Positions 16,775 to 24,909 of a stretch of DNA of 64,000 nt are shown here, in pieces. The stretch lies in assembly GCF_030547005.1 (NCBI RefSeq), contig NZ_JAUOPN010000001.1:434001-498000 (forward strand). The letters are read 5' to 3'. Position numbers and translations under genes: made by a program. The DNA comes from Maribacter sp. 1_MG-2023 (GTDB lineage Bacteria > Bacteroidota > Bacteroidia > Flavobacteriales > Flavobacteriaceae). Each line of letters opens with the position of its first letter. Positions within the stretch are counted from its first letter, which is position 1. The notes beneath the pieces are model-generated. The model did no database searches and was not told the origin of the DNA. It saw only the letters and a list, made by a program, of their open reading frames with translations.

Positions 16775-16861
16775 TTACTTTTTGCGAGTAATAAAACTGC
16801 CCAAAAGTAAAATGATATTTACTATCATTAAAACTAAAAATACGGTCAAAAATGTGGTCAT
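16775..16861 (-). CDS. 28-residue membrane microprotein, MTTFLT family
   Basis: ATG at 16861 to TAA at 16775 encodes a peptide opening MTTFLTVFLVLMIVNIIL and ending GSFITRKK: a single membrane helix with a positive C-terminal tail. The first 11 residues match the 59-residue protein at 863-1042 at all but one position. The shorter one lacks the Ser/Gln-rich tail. It lies alone on the minus strand between two terminators. Expression is unproven and chance cannot be excluded, but two such similar starts in one window argue for a real family. Confidence 0.45.
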   Translation of the reverse strand: MTTFLTVFLVLMIVNIILLLGSFITRKK

Positions 16862-16968
16862 AAATACATGGTATAAGGTTGGGGAACCGTTCTTGTTTAA
16901 TCAATAGATAAGTATTTATATAAAAGGTTGCGTTTAAGTTGAACATTTTTTTATAAAAGTATAAGGCA

Positions 16969-17000
16969 CAAAAAAACCCGAACCAATTGGTTCGGGTTTT
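16969..17000 (-). terminator. intrinsic terminator after the cold-shock gene
   Basis: A 28-bp perfect palindrome (16973-17000) centred on AATT, with core ACCCGAACC/GGTTCGGGT. The A-run on the plus strand at 16969-16976 gives the U-tail for minus-strand transcripts. Confidence 0.85.
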
Positions 17001-17026
17001 ATACTATAAAAAAGTTAAGTCGTTAC

Positions 17027-17221
17027 CTAGTCAAGTACCTTCACATTAACGGCGTTTAATCCTTTTTTACCTTGTTGTAGTTCAAATTCTACAACATCAC
17101 CTTCACGAACTTCATCGATTAAGCCAGAAATGTGTACAAAATGATCTTCGTTTGAACCATCTTCAGTGATAAATCCGTAACCTTTAGAATCATTGAAGAA
17201 TTTTACTGTTCCTTTACTCAT
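17027..17221 (-). CDS. cold-shock domain protein
   Basis: A 64-residue single-OB-fold RNA/DNA-binding protein. It has the RNP1-like KGYGFI and RNP2-like HFVHI motifs, and the family ending KKGLNAVNVKVL. It probably melts RNA structure and may act as a chaperone for mRNA in the cold or in stationary phase. RNP2 reads DHFVHIS rather than the usual DVFVHFS. A one-mismatch -7 box (TATCTTCG on the minus strand, 17251-17258) lies 30 bp upstream. It is monocistronic, flanked by its own terminator. Confidence 0.93.
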   Translation of the reverse strand: MSKGTVKFFNDSKGYGFITEDGSNEDHFVHISGLIDEVREGDVVEFELQQGKKGLNAVNVKVLD

Positions 17222-17350
17222 AATAGAAAAATTAAATATTAATTAAAGCACGAAGATAGTTTTTTTTTGTTTAAAAACTAAAATTCTTGTACGTTATCTT
17301 AAGGTTAACAATTTTCATCTAATGTATTGAGAATGAACTTGTTTTTAGAC

Positions 17351-17989
17351 CTATGCAGTAGGGTCTGGTGTCATTCTCAAATATGGTTTAACCTCTGTAA
17401 CTCCCTTAGAAAAAATATTTTTTGCGTCAGCGGTAGATATAGCCGGACTCACTACTACATCTTTGCCATGTTCCCAATTTGCTGGTGTTGCAACTTTATG
17501 GTTTGCAGTTAATTGTAGGGAATCTACTACTCTTAATAGCTCATAAAAATTTCTTCCCGTAGATGCTGGGTAGGTTAAAGTAAGTTTAACAGATTTATCT
17601 GGTGCAATAATAAATACAGAACGAACCGTAAGATTATTATCTGCATTTGGATGAATCATGTCATACAAATCAGAAACTTTTTTGTCTTCATCAGCAATAA
17701 TCGGAAAGTTTACGACTGTATTTTGTACTTCGTTAATATCCTTTATCCACTCGGCATGTGAAGCCGCACCATCAACACTTAATGCTAACATCTTAACATT
17801 TCGCTTGTCGAACTCATCTTTAAATTTAGCCGCCGTACCTAGTTCAGTAGTACAAACAGGGGTGAAATCTGCAGGGTGAGAAAATAATATTCCCCAACTA
17901 TCACCTAGGTAATTGTACAAATTAATGGTGCCCATTGAGCTATCTGCTGTAAAATCTGGTGCTTTATCACCTAAACGTATTGTTGCCAT
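17351..17989 (-). CDS. 1-Cys peroxiredoxin (Prx6 type)
   Basis: A 212-residue peroxidase that reduces H2O2 and organic hydroperoxides through Cys46 in the PVCTTEL motif. Threonine and arginine partners (FTPVC; GRNFYELLR) are in place. The long C-terminal arm and the length fit the Prx6 group, which uses one catalytic cysteine. The stop codon sits within a short hairpin, and a 10-bp inverted repeat (17329-17338 with 17370-17379) surrounds the end of the gene. No OxyR-like site can be recognised upstream. Confidence 0.93.
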   Translation of the reverse strand: MATIRLGDKAPDFTADSSMGTINLYNYLGDSWGILFSHPADFTPVCTTELGTAAKFKDEFDKRNVKMLALSVDGAASHAEWIKDINEVQNTVVNFPIIADEDKKVSDLYDMIHPNADNNLTVRSVFIIAPDKSVKLTLTYPASTGRNFYELLRVVDSLQLTANHKVATPANWEHGKDVVVSPAISTADAKNIFSKGVTEVKPYLRMTPDPTA

Positions 17990-18099
17990 AATTATATGAA
18001 TTTGTGTGTTTTATTTAATATCCTATAAAATTAGTAGATTATATAATCTTGGCTAAAGGTTTTTGGTTAAAAGTCTATTAAAATTTTTACTTTTAAACT

Positions 18100-18636
18100 A
18101 TGGAAGATTTAGAAAAACTAAAATACCCGATTGGGCATTTTAATTGTCCCGAGAATATATCAAATGAGGATATTGAAAAGTGGATTCAAGTGTTGGATGT
18201 GTTACCTGAACGTTTGTCAAATCTCGTAAATAGTTTTTCAGAAGAACAGCTAAATACTCCTTACCGCGATGGCGGATGGACCGTTAGGCAAGTAATACAC
18301 CACATGGCAGATAGTCATCACCATAGTTATACTCGTTTTAAATGGGCATTGACAGAGAATAGACCGCTCATTAAAGTTTATGAAGAAAAATTGTGGAGCG
18401 AACTTATAGATGCTAAAACAGCACCAATTTCTTTATCACTTTCTTATTTAACGGCATTGCATGCTAAACTGGTCTATTTATTAAATCACCTTGATTCGGT
18501 AGATTTTGAAAAAAGTTATATTCACCCAGAGGGGAGTGTTAATGTTTCTGTGGCAGAAAATATTGGTAAATATGCATGGCATAGTAATCACCATTTTGCG
18601 CATATAGAAAATTTGGCTTTAAGTAAAGGTTGGTAA
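18100..18636 (+). CDS. YfiT-like bacillithiol transferase / DinB-family metal-dependent protein
   Basis: A 178-residue four-helix DinB/YfiT-superfamily protein. Metal-binding histidines are visible in VIHHMADSHHHSYTR and AWHSNHHFAHIENLAL. Family members annotated YfiT conjugate bacillithiol to electrophiles, and Bacteroidota such as this are expected to use bacillithiol or related thiols. The exact substrate is unknown. Near-consensus TACTTTTA lies upstream. It converges with the GNAT gene with a 4-bp gap and no visible terminator. Confidence 0.82.
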   Translation: MEDLEKLKYPIGHFNCPENISNEDIEKWIQVLDVLPERLSNLVNSFSEEQLNTPYRDGGWTVRQVIHHMADSHHHSYTRFKWALTENRPLIKVYEEKLWSELIDAKTAPISLSLSYLTALHAKLVYLLNHLDSVDFEKSYIHPEGSVNVSVAENIGKYAWHSNHHFAHIENLALSKGW

Positions 18637-18640
18637 AATT

Positions 18641-19168
18641 TTATAAATCTTTTCTAAGTAAATACATTGGTTTTTCTTCTTCAATAACATTGTTGAACGG
18701 TACTTGCGTGTTCGCAACAATTGAGAAAGAATGTGATAAGTAAAAGGGTAGTGCCAATCCTTTTTGCATAGACTCTAGAAAAATTGCCTTTTTAAAATGG
18801 TCAGTAGCAATTTGCTCAACAAATCTTAGGGTTTTGGAACCTATGCCTTTGCCTGAAAATTCGTTAAGAATATAAATTTTATCAAGATATAAAGCATCAG
18901 TTTTGTTATAATCTTGTAATTGTTTGTGTAATGTGATTTTTAAGATACCTACGTTCTCGAAATTTAACTTTATAAGATATAAAAAGGTGTCTTCGTCTTT
19001 CTCTTCTTTTAAGAGTACTTTTTTGGTAAAACTGTTTTTAATATAGGTAGTTGTGTCGCCATTAGGCCAAAGATGTTTGTAATGTTGGTCATAGGCTTTT
19101 GTGCCTATTTCAATATAAGTGTTGTAAAGTTCTGGCTTCAGTAGTATAAACTGAATATTATTCTCCAT
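18641..19168 (-). CDS. GNAT family N-acetyltransferase
   Basis: A 175-residue acyl-CoA-dependent transferase. The acetyl-CoA loop appears as ALYLDKIYILNEFSGKGIGSKTLRFVEQIA (about 90-120), with the Q/RxxGxG/A pattern as SGKGIG, followed by FLESMQKGLALPFYLSHSF. The acceptor (small molecule or protein) cannot be deduced. It follows the thioredoxin-family gene on the same strand with a 24-bp gap, so both may be cotranscribed. Confidence 0.85.
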   Translation of the reverse strand: MENNIQFILLKPELYNTYIEIGTKAYDQHYKHLWPNGDTTTYIKNSFTKKVLLKEEKDEDTFLYLIKLNFENVGILKITLHKQLQDYNKTDALYLDKIYILNEFSGKGIGSKTLRFVEQIATDHFKKAIFLESMQKGLALPFYLSHSFSIVANTQVPFNNVIEEEKPMYLLRKDL

Positions 19169-19192
19169 AATTTTTTTTAAAAACCACTATAA

Positions 19193-19756
19193 TTAACCGT
19201 TAGATTTCCATTTAATATTGCAGCCTATACTAGGTTTTTGAATAGGATTAATTTCTTCTCCTTTTAAAAGATTTTCAATAGCGTCTCTAAGATTTTTACC
19301 TGTCAACGGCAATCCGTTTCCTGGTCTAGAATCGTCTAATTGACCTCTGTATACTAATTTCAAGCCTTTGTCAAAAAGATAGAAATCAGGTGTACAGGCG
19401 GCATCATATTTTTTGGCTACCGATTGGTCTTCATCATATAAATAGGGGAAAGTATAATTTTCTGCTTTTGCTTTTATTCTCATGAACTGAGGATTATCTT
19501 CTGGATACTTCTCCACATCATTACTAGATATAGCGATAAAATGAATACCCTGTTTTTGGTATTCTAAAGCCATATTAGTAATTTCTGGATTGACGTGAAT
19601 AACAAATGGACAATGATTGCAAATGAACATAATTACCGTTCCTTTACTACCATTTAAAGAGTGAAGGTTCATGGTTTTTTTGCTAACCGTATCTAACAGA
19701 CTAAATTCTGGAGCAACGGTACCCAATGCTAACATTTTGCTTTCTGTTCTTGCCAT
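19193..19756 (-). CDS. thioredoxin-family protein with CNHC motif
   Basis: A 187-residue cytosolic redoxin of the AhpC/TSA-thioredoxin fold. The redox motif is CNHC in MFICNHCPFVIHVNPEI, unlike the common CGPC. A cis-proline stretch AACTPDFYLFDKG follows, plus YRGQLDDSRPGNG, typical of this family. There is no signal peptide, so it probably acts in the cytosol; the substrates are unknown. GNAT follows downstream on the same strand. Confidence 0.87.
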   Translation of the reverse strand: MARTESKMLALGTVAPEFSLLDTVSKKTMNLHSLNGSKGTVIMFICNHCPFVIHVNPEITNMALEYQKQGIHFIAISSNDVEKYPEDNPQFMRIKAKAENYTFPYLYDEDQSVAKKYDAACTPDFYLFDKGLKLVYRGQLDDSRPGNGLPLTGKNLRDAIENLLKGEEINPIQKPSIGCNIKWKSNG

Positions 19757-19845
19757 ATCAACTAATAATTTATGCTACTAAGTTAAGGATTATATTAAGC
19801 TTGTTTTTTCTTTATAGTATTCATAAATCTATAAAAATTACTATT

Positions 19846-20148
19846 ATGGAAAATTCATATATTTCTTTATTCATCGCAATTAAAGCATTACAAGAAGAAG
19901 CTTACCCAGAAGATTTTAATTTATGTGACGCTGGCGTAGAAAACAAAAGCAAGAAAAATACTCATAATGCTACCCAATTAGAAGTTGTAAAATTTTATCG
20001 TTTTGAGGGTATGAGTAATCCCGATGATAATACCATTTTATATGTCATTGAAACAAGTACCGGTGAAAAGGGCTTATTAGTAGATGGATACGGTATGTAT
20101 GCTGGAAATGTACCTAAAGATTTAATAGAAAAGCTTAAATTTAGCTAA
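19846..20148 (+). CDS. conserved small protein (often labelled PRPP synthetase, function unknown)
   Basis: A 100-residue cytosolic protein beginning MENSYISLFIAIKALQEEAY, with an acidic centre and the conserved-looking VVKFYRFEGMSNPDDNTILYVIETSTGEKGLLVDGYG. Similar Flavobacteriia proteins carry the database label phosphoribosylpyrophosphate synthetase, but no PRPP motif is visible here, so I treat the function as unknown. The frame continues 40 codons upstream to 19726, but that part overlaps the divergent redoxin gene. It overlaps the next gene by one base (TAATG). Confidence 0.72.
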   Translation: MENSYISLFIAIKALQEEAYPEDFNLCDAGVENKSKKNTHNATQLEVVKFYRFEGMSNPDDNTILYVIETSTGEKGLLVDGYGMYAGNVPKDLIEKLKFS

Positions 20149-20486
20149 TGAAAGAAACGATTACATGGCAAGATTTTAGTAAAATTGATATGAGAGTCGG
20201 TACAATAGTAACTGCTTTAGACTTCCCAGAGGCTCGAAACCCATCATACAAGTTACATATTGATTTTGGTAATGAAATAGGGATTAGAAAGACATCTGCT
20301 CAGATAACAGAAAAGTATAGTAGGGAGGATCTCATCGGACTTCAAGTCACAGCTGTTGTTAATTTCCCTAAAAAACAAATTGCCAATTTTATGAGCGAAT
20401 GTCTTATATTAGGTGCTGTAGACAATAGTTCAGTGGTGCTTCTTCAACCTCAAATGAAAGTTCCTAACGGCTTAAAAATTTCCTAA
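20148..20486 (+). CDS. tRNA-binding protein (YgjH/CsaA-like OB fold)
   Basis: A 112-residue protein of the EMAP-II/tRNA-binding OB-fold family (CsaA, YgjH). It shows IDMRVGTIVTALDFPEARNPSYKLHIDFG and the C-terminal NFMSECLILGAVD typical of stand-alone tRNA-binding domains. CsaA has been described as a secretion-related chaperone; tRNA binding is the other possible role. Translation is coupled to the upstream 100-codon gene by a one-base stop/start overlap. Confidence 0.88.
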   Translation: MKETITWQDFSKIDMRVGTIVTALDFPEARNPSYKLHIDFGNEIGIRKTSAQITEKYSREDLIGLQVTAVVNFPKKQIANFMSECLILGAVDNSSVVLLQPQMKVPNGLKIS

Positions 20487-20490
20487 TTTT

Positions 20491-21411
20491 TTGACTGATA
20501 ATATCTTAGATAACATTCATATTAATTTTGATACAGGTTCATTATGGATAATGAACCTTGTCTTAAGTTTGGTGATGTTTGGCGTAGCGTTAGAAATATC
20601 AATATCAGATTTTAAGCCTTTATGGTTAAAACCTAAGGCATTATTAGTAGGTTTATGTAGTCAGTTTGTTTTATTGCCAGCATTCACTTTTTTGTTGGTG
20701 TTTGTAATTGAACCGTTGCCTAGCATTGCTTTGGGTATGTTTATGGTGGCTGCTTGCCCAGGCGGTAATATTTCTAATTTTATATCTTATTTATCTAAAG
20801 CGAATACGGCATTATCTGTTAGTCTTACTGCTATTGCTACTATGTTAGCGGTTGTAATGACACCATTAAATTTTCAATTTTATTCAATGTTATATGAACC
20901 TAGCTCTAATCTTATTCAAGACATTTCTATATCACCTCTAGAAATGATAAAATTGGTTTTTCTATTATTGGGTCTGCCTTTGATGTTGGGTATGTATGTC
21001 AATTATAGAAAACCAAAAATAGCTTTGAAAATAGCAAAAAAGCTTAAAGTAGTATCATTAGTGTTTTTTATCTGTCTGGTTTTTATTGCGTTATATAACA
21101 ACCGCGTCATCTTTATGGATTATATTTTTTATGTCTTTTGGATTGTTTTAATTCATAATCTAGTTGCATTTTCTACAGGATATAGCCTCGGACGAATTTT
21201 TAAATTACCAGAGGATAGCGTTCGGTCGATAACCATAGAAACAGGTATACAGAATTCTGGATTAGGATTGCTATTGATTTTTACTTTTTTCGACGGATTA
21301 GGGGGTATGGCACTTATTGTTGCCTTTTGGGGTGTTTGGCATATTGTGTCTGGTTTAATTTTGGCTGCTTTTTGGAATAGAAAATCAGTTGCTAAAGAGA
21401 CTATAGCGTGA
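20491..21411 (+). CDS. bile acid:sodium symporter family transporter
   Basis: A 306-residue inner-membrane protein with about nine to ten helices of the SBF/BASS superfamily, which move organic anions with sodium. Recognisable parts are MVAACPGGNISNFISYLSKANTALSVSLTAIATM (sodium-binding unwound helix region) and SITIETGIQNSGLGLLL. The start is TTG at 20491; it lies 4 bp from the preceding stop and no ATG is close. The true substrate is unknown. It overlaps the acyltransferase by 4 bp, so an operon of four genes runs from 19846. Confidence 0.9.
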   Translation: MTDNILDNIHINFDTGSLWIMNLVLSLVMFGVALEISISDFKPLWLKPKALLVGLCSQFVLLPAFTFLLVFVIEPLPSIALGMFMVAACPGGNISNFISYLSKANTALSVSLTAIATMLAVVMTPLNFQFYSMLYEPSSNLIQDISISPLEMIKLVFLLLGLPLMLGMYVNYRKPKIALKIAKKLKVVSLVFFICLVFIALYNNRVIFMDYIFYVFWIVLIHNLVAFSTGYSLGRIFKLPEDSVRSITIETGIQNSGLGLLLIFTFFDGLGGMALIVAFWGVWHIVSGLILAAFWNRKSVAKETIA

Positions 21412-22460
21412 GTGCAGTCATATATTCATTAGTAAAATCTTCAGTGAAAACCGGACTCTACGGTTATCATAAAAAGATAGTTATTTCTGGGCTAGACCAT
21501 ATACCCAAAGATAAACCGGTAATGTTTCTGCCTAATCATCAAAGTGCATTGATTGATGTATTGTTAATTGCTACAGATTGTAATAGAAAACCCTACTTTC
21601 TAACGCGTTCAGATGTTTTTAAGGGCAAACTGCTAAAACGTATATTCTCTTATTTTCAAATGTTACCAATTTATAGAATGCGAGATGGTAGAGATGCACT
21701 TTCTAACAATGACGCAATTTTTAATTCATGTGCAGAAATTTTAAATATGGGAGAAGCCTTGCTTTTGTTTCCCGAAGCAAATCATAGCCTTAAACGCAGG
21801 GTTAGACCATTGAGCAAGGGCTTTACAAGAATACTCTTTAGAACTTTTGAAATGTACCCAGAGTTAGATGTTCAGTTGATCCCCGTGGGGTTTAATTATA
21901 AGCATGCAGCTCATTTTCCAGATGAGGTGGCTATTTGTTATGGAAAGCCAATTTCGGCAAGAAGTTTATTCGATGAGAATGATTTAAATACATCTGTCAT
22001 TACTATAAAAAATGAGGTTGCTACAAGTCTAGAACATCTAACTACTCATATTTCAAGTAATGTTGATTATGATGCTATTTTAAATAGGTTGAAGTCAGAA
22101 AAGCTCGATTTTCTTAATCCTACCGCAGTCAATGAAAAAATAAATATGTTGACCCAGCAAGGTGTAGATAGTATAATTGATCCTGCTTCAGAAAAGCAAG
22201 GTTTCAATATGTTCAAATGGATATTCACATTGCTAAATTTCCCTATAGTATTAATTTGGAAATTATGGTTGAAGTCAAAAGTACCCGAAGATGAGTTTAT
22301 GGGTACGTTTAGGTTTGCATTTGCAATGATATCTTATCCTATTTATATACTATTATTGTTTACAGTTATTGCTTTTGTATTTACGCCATATATCGCAGTA
22401 ATGAGTATCGGCATTTTCACTTTACTGAATGTTGGGTTGGTGAAGAATGGTTTGCGTTAA
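21408..22460 (+). CDS. 1-acylglycerol-phosphate acyltransferase-like protein (PlsC domain)
   Basis: A 350-residue membrane acyltransferase. The catalytic histidine block reads NHQSALID (43-50), His44 and Asp50 being five residues apart where HX4D has four. A glutamate block FPEANHS and a polar RPLSKGFTRILF segment follow. Two C-terminal helix groups from about 268 to 345 make it longer than typical PlsC. It probably acylates a lipid phosphate acceptor. GTG start overlaps the SBF stop by four bases. Confidence 0.88.
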   Translation: MSAVIYSLVKSSVKTGLYGYHKKIVISGLDHIPKDKPVMFLPNHQSALIDVLLIATDCNRKPYFLTRSDVFKGKLLKRIFSYFQMLPIYRMRDGRDALSNNDAIFNSCAEILNMGEALLLFPEANHSLKRRVRPLSKGFTRILFRTFEMYPELDVQLIPVGFNYKHAAHFPDEVAICYGKPISARSLFDENDLNTSVITIKNEVATSLEHLTTHISSNVDYDAILNRLKSEKLDFLNPTAVNEKINMLTQQGVDSIIDPASEKQGFNMFKWIFTLLNFPIVLIWKLWLKSKVPEDEFMGTFRFAFAMISYPIYILLLFTVIAFVFTPYIAVMSIGIFTLLNVGLVKNGLR

Positions 22461-22482
22461 TAATCAAATATACACAAAATAA

Positions 22483-22516
22483 AAAACGACCCTTATTTAA
22501 AGGTCGTTAGTTTTTT
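22483..22516. terminator. bidirectional terminator
   Basis: AAACGACC and GGTCGTT pair around a short AT loop, with A- and T-runs on either side. It lies between the acyltransferase and the convergent DUF3276 gene. Confidence 0.75.
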
Positions 22517-22533
22517 AAAGAAAATTTTCAAGA

Positions 22534-22923
22534 CTAGATATCTTCAAAGCTTACATCTGTAAAGCTAGAGGTATTTGTAGTCGTATCTTCTACAGGTACT
22601 TCAGCTTCAACTTGAACTTCTTCTTTTTTAAAGTCTTTTTGGTGTCTTTCTGAAATTACTTCAGAACCTTTTTCGTTAATGATGAAATCCATCATTTCTT
22701 CAACATTCTCTTTAAAGGCGTCGAAGTCTTCTTTGTATAAATAAATTTTATGCTTCTTGTAATGGAAGGACCCATCGTCATGTGTAAATTTCTTACTTTC
22801 TGTAATCGTTAAATAATAGTCCCCAGCCTTTGTACTTCTTACATCGAAAAAGTACGTTCTTCTACCTGCGCGTAAAACTTTGGAGTGAATTTCTTCTTGA
22901 TCTGATAAATCTCTTTCGCTCAT
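22534..22923 (-). CDS. DUF3276 (PUR-domain) protein
   Basis: A 129-residue protein containing one PUR-alpha-like repeat, RTYFFDVRSTKAGDYYLTITESKKF at about 20-45 followed by HKIYLYKEDFDAFKENVEEMMDFI. The C-terminus is acidic and Thr/Glu-rich. PUR-like Bacteroidota proteins bind purine-rich nucleic acids; a specific target is unknown. It is followed downstream by the shared terminator at 22483. Confidence 0.88.
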   Translation of the reverse strand: MSERDLSDQEEIHSKVLRAGRRTYFFDVRSTKAGDYYLTITESKKFTHDDGSFHYKKHKIYLYKEDFDAFKENVEEMMDFIINEKGSEVISERHQKDFKKEEVQVEAEVPVEDTTTNTSSFTDVSFEDI

Positions 22924-22988
22924 TTCTAATGTTTAGTGTCGTTATGCTATCAAAAATGAAAAAAAAATCGTTATCCGACAACAATTTT

Positions 22989-24740
22989 CTAACTTTCTTT
23001 CTCTGAGAGCTGTTTGCTATAGAGGTCTTTATAATACCCTTCTCGAGTATTTAATTCGTCGTGGGTACCCTCTTGAATGAGTCTGCCGTCATCTAAAACC
23101 AGTATTTTATCGGCATTTTTAGCTGAAGAAACTCTATGACTTACAATTAATGTAGTTATATTCTTAGAAGCTTTTTTAAGATTATTTAAAATTTCTTCTT
23201 CCGTTTCTGTATCAACCGCAGAAAGGCAATCATCAAATAAATAAATTTGTGGTTTCTTAATTAACGCTCTTGCGATTGACACGCGTTGCTTTTGTCCGCC
23301 ACTTAATGTTATACCTCTTTCACCTAAAACCGTATCATATTTTTTTGAGAAGCCCATTATGTTTTCGTGAACCACGGCATCTTTAGCAATATCCATGATT
23401 TCTTGATCAGTAGCGTCTTCTTTTCCGAATTTGATATTGTTTTTTATACTATCAGAAAACAGAAAAGCATCTTGTGGTACGGCGCCAATTGATTCTCTTA
23501 AACTGGTAAGGTCAATGTTTTTAATAGGCTCGTCATCTATTAGAATCTCACCCGAAGTAGTATCGTATAATCTAGCTACTAAATCTAGTATAGTAGATTT
23601 ACCGGATCCCGTTTTGCCAATAATAGCTGTGGTCTCTCCTTCGTTTATGGTAAATGATAAATGTTTTAAAGCATTAATGTTGGTATCTTGATATGTAAAA
23701 TCAACATCTCTAAATTCAATTTTACCTTTTACCGTATGCTCGTGAGTGGGTGTGTTTTTAATTTCCGATTCCTGATTTAGAAATTCGTTGATACGTTCTT
23801 GACTGGCAGCAGCTCTTTGAACTATAGATGTAAGCCATCCTACAATTGCAACAGGCCATGTTAACATGTTCACATATAATATAAACTCTGCAATCAATCC
23901 AACTTCAATTTCACCGGCTAAGTATTGTTTTCCTCCTATGTATATCACCAAAATATTACTGATACCAATTAAAAGAATCATTAAAGGGAAGAACCAAGCG
24001 TTTACCTTAGCCAGACTAACACTTTTCTCTTTTCCTTCAATGGCAAGTTTTTCTAAATCTTCATTAGTTTGTGGCTCCAGCGCATATGCTTTTATAACCG
24101 AGACACCTGAAAATATTTCTTGAGTAAAAGTTGATAGCGTAGATAAATACTGCTGTACTATGGTGCTTCGCTTATGTATTACCTTACTTATTTGATATAT
24201 TAAAACTGATAGAAAAGGTAAAGGTAATAAGGTGTAAGCTGCCAGGGTTGGTGCTTTTATGAACATTAGAGGTATTAGACAGGCAAATAAAGTTAGTGTT
24301 TGTATACCGTACATAATAGCCGGACCCGCATACATACGTACTTCATTTACATCTTCACTTATTCTGTTCATTAAATCGCCAGTTCTATTTTTCTTATAGA
24401 AGTTCAGGCTTAGTTTTTGATAGTGGTCGAATATTTCGTTTTTAAGGTCGAATTCTATATATCTTGAAATATTGATGATTAATTGACGCATTAGAAAAGT
24501 GAAGAATCCAGATAGAAAAGCGGCACCTATAATGATAAGAATGTATTCTAATAACAATTCTTGGGCTGTCGATTTTTCTATTTCTGCCTTTATGTACTGC
24601 TCAACTACCGTTATAGAGTTGTTCACGTAAGACGGCATAATCAACTGAAATAGCCTTGCTACTATGGTTATAATGATCCCGAAAAAAAGCTTAAGCCAGT
24701 ATTTTTTAAAGTATTTGTTTAGATGCTTAAGTTCTTTCAT
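22989..24740 (-). CDS. ABC exporter half-transporter (type IV, MsbA/MdlA-like)
   Basis: A 583-residue fusion of a six-helix membrane domain (1-310) and an ATPase domain. Walker A GKTGSGKST lies near 375, signature LSGGQKQR at about 480 and switch SHRVSSA. Walker B reads IYLFDDCLSAVD, so Asp replaces the catalytic Glu that follows the Walker B Asp, as in the degenerate subunits of MdlA/TM287-type heterodimers. The substrate is unknown. A partner half-transporter is not in the window. An exact -7 box lies upstream. Confidence 0.92.
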   Translation of the reverse strand: MKELKHLNKYFKKYWLKLFFGIIITIVARLFQLIMPSYVNNSITVVEQYIKAEIEKSTAQELLLEYILIIIGAAFLSGFFTFLMRQLIINISRYIEFDLKNEIFDHYQKLSLNFYKKNRTGDLMNRISEDVNEVRMYAGPAIMYGIQTLTLFACLIPLMFIKAPTLAAYTLLPLPFLSVLIYQISKVIHKRSTIVQQYLSTLSTFTQEIFSGVSVIKAYALEPQTNEDLEKLAIEGKEKSVSLAKVNAWFFPLMILLIGISNILVIYIGGKQYLAGEIEVGLIAEFILYVNMLTWPVAIVGWLTSIVQRAAASQERINEFLNQESEIKNTPTHEHTVKGKIEFRDVDFTYQDTNINALKHLSFTINEGETTAIIGKTGSGKSTILDLVARLYDTTSGEILIDDEPIKNIDLTSLRESIGAVPQDAFLFSDSIKNNIKFGKEDATDQEIMDIAKDAVVHENIMGFSKKYDTVLGERGITLSGGQKQRVSIARALIKKPQIYLFDDCLSAVDTETEEEILNNLKKASKNITTLIVSHRVSSAKNADKILVLDDGRLIQEGTHDELNTREGYYKDLYSKQLSEKES

Positions 24741-24777
24741 AAGTTGTAGAAAAGATAATAGTGTAAAATTCTAAAGG

Positions 24778-24785
24778 CAAAGATA
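24778..24785 (-). promoter_or_regulatory. -7 box of the ABC exporter gene
   Basis: Reads TATCTTTG on the minus strand, exact consensus, 38 bp before the ATG at 24740. Divergent from the nusB promoter. Confidence 0.6.
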
Positions 24786-24840
24786 GTTTTTTGACCTAAA
24801 AGGATATGTTATAAATAAGCTAAGATAAATACGATTGCTA

Positions 24841-24871
24841 TTGTGACCCTATAAATAGATACTTACCTTTG
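24841..24871 (+). promoter_or_regulatory. nusB promoter
   Basis: TTG at 24841-24843, 20 bp, then TACCTTTG at 24864-24871, a textbook promoter for this phylum. The transcript would begin about 30 bp before the ATG. Confidence 0.75.
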
Positions 24872-24909
24872 CGGCTTTATTTACTAATATATTAAATAAG
24901 TTCTTTCAA

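Noticed and set aside
16746-16946. 66-codon minus-strand frame in the csp/immunophilin gap
   Set aside because: It overlaps the terminator and has no protein-like composition. The 28-codon frame at 16775-16861 in another frame matches the 59-residue family.
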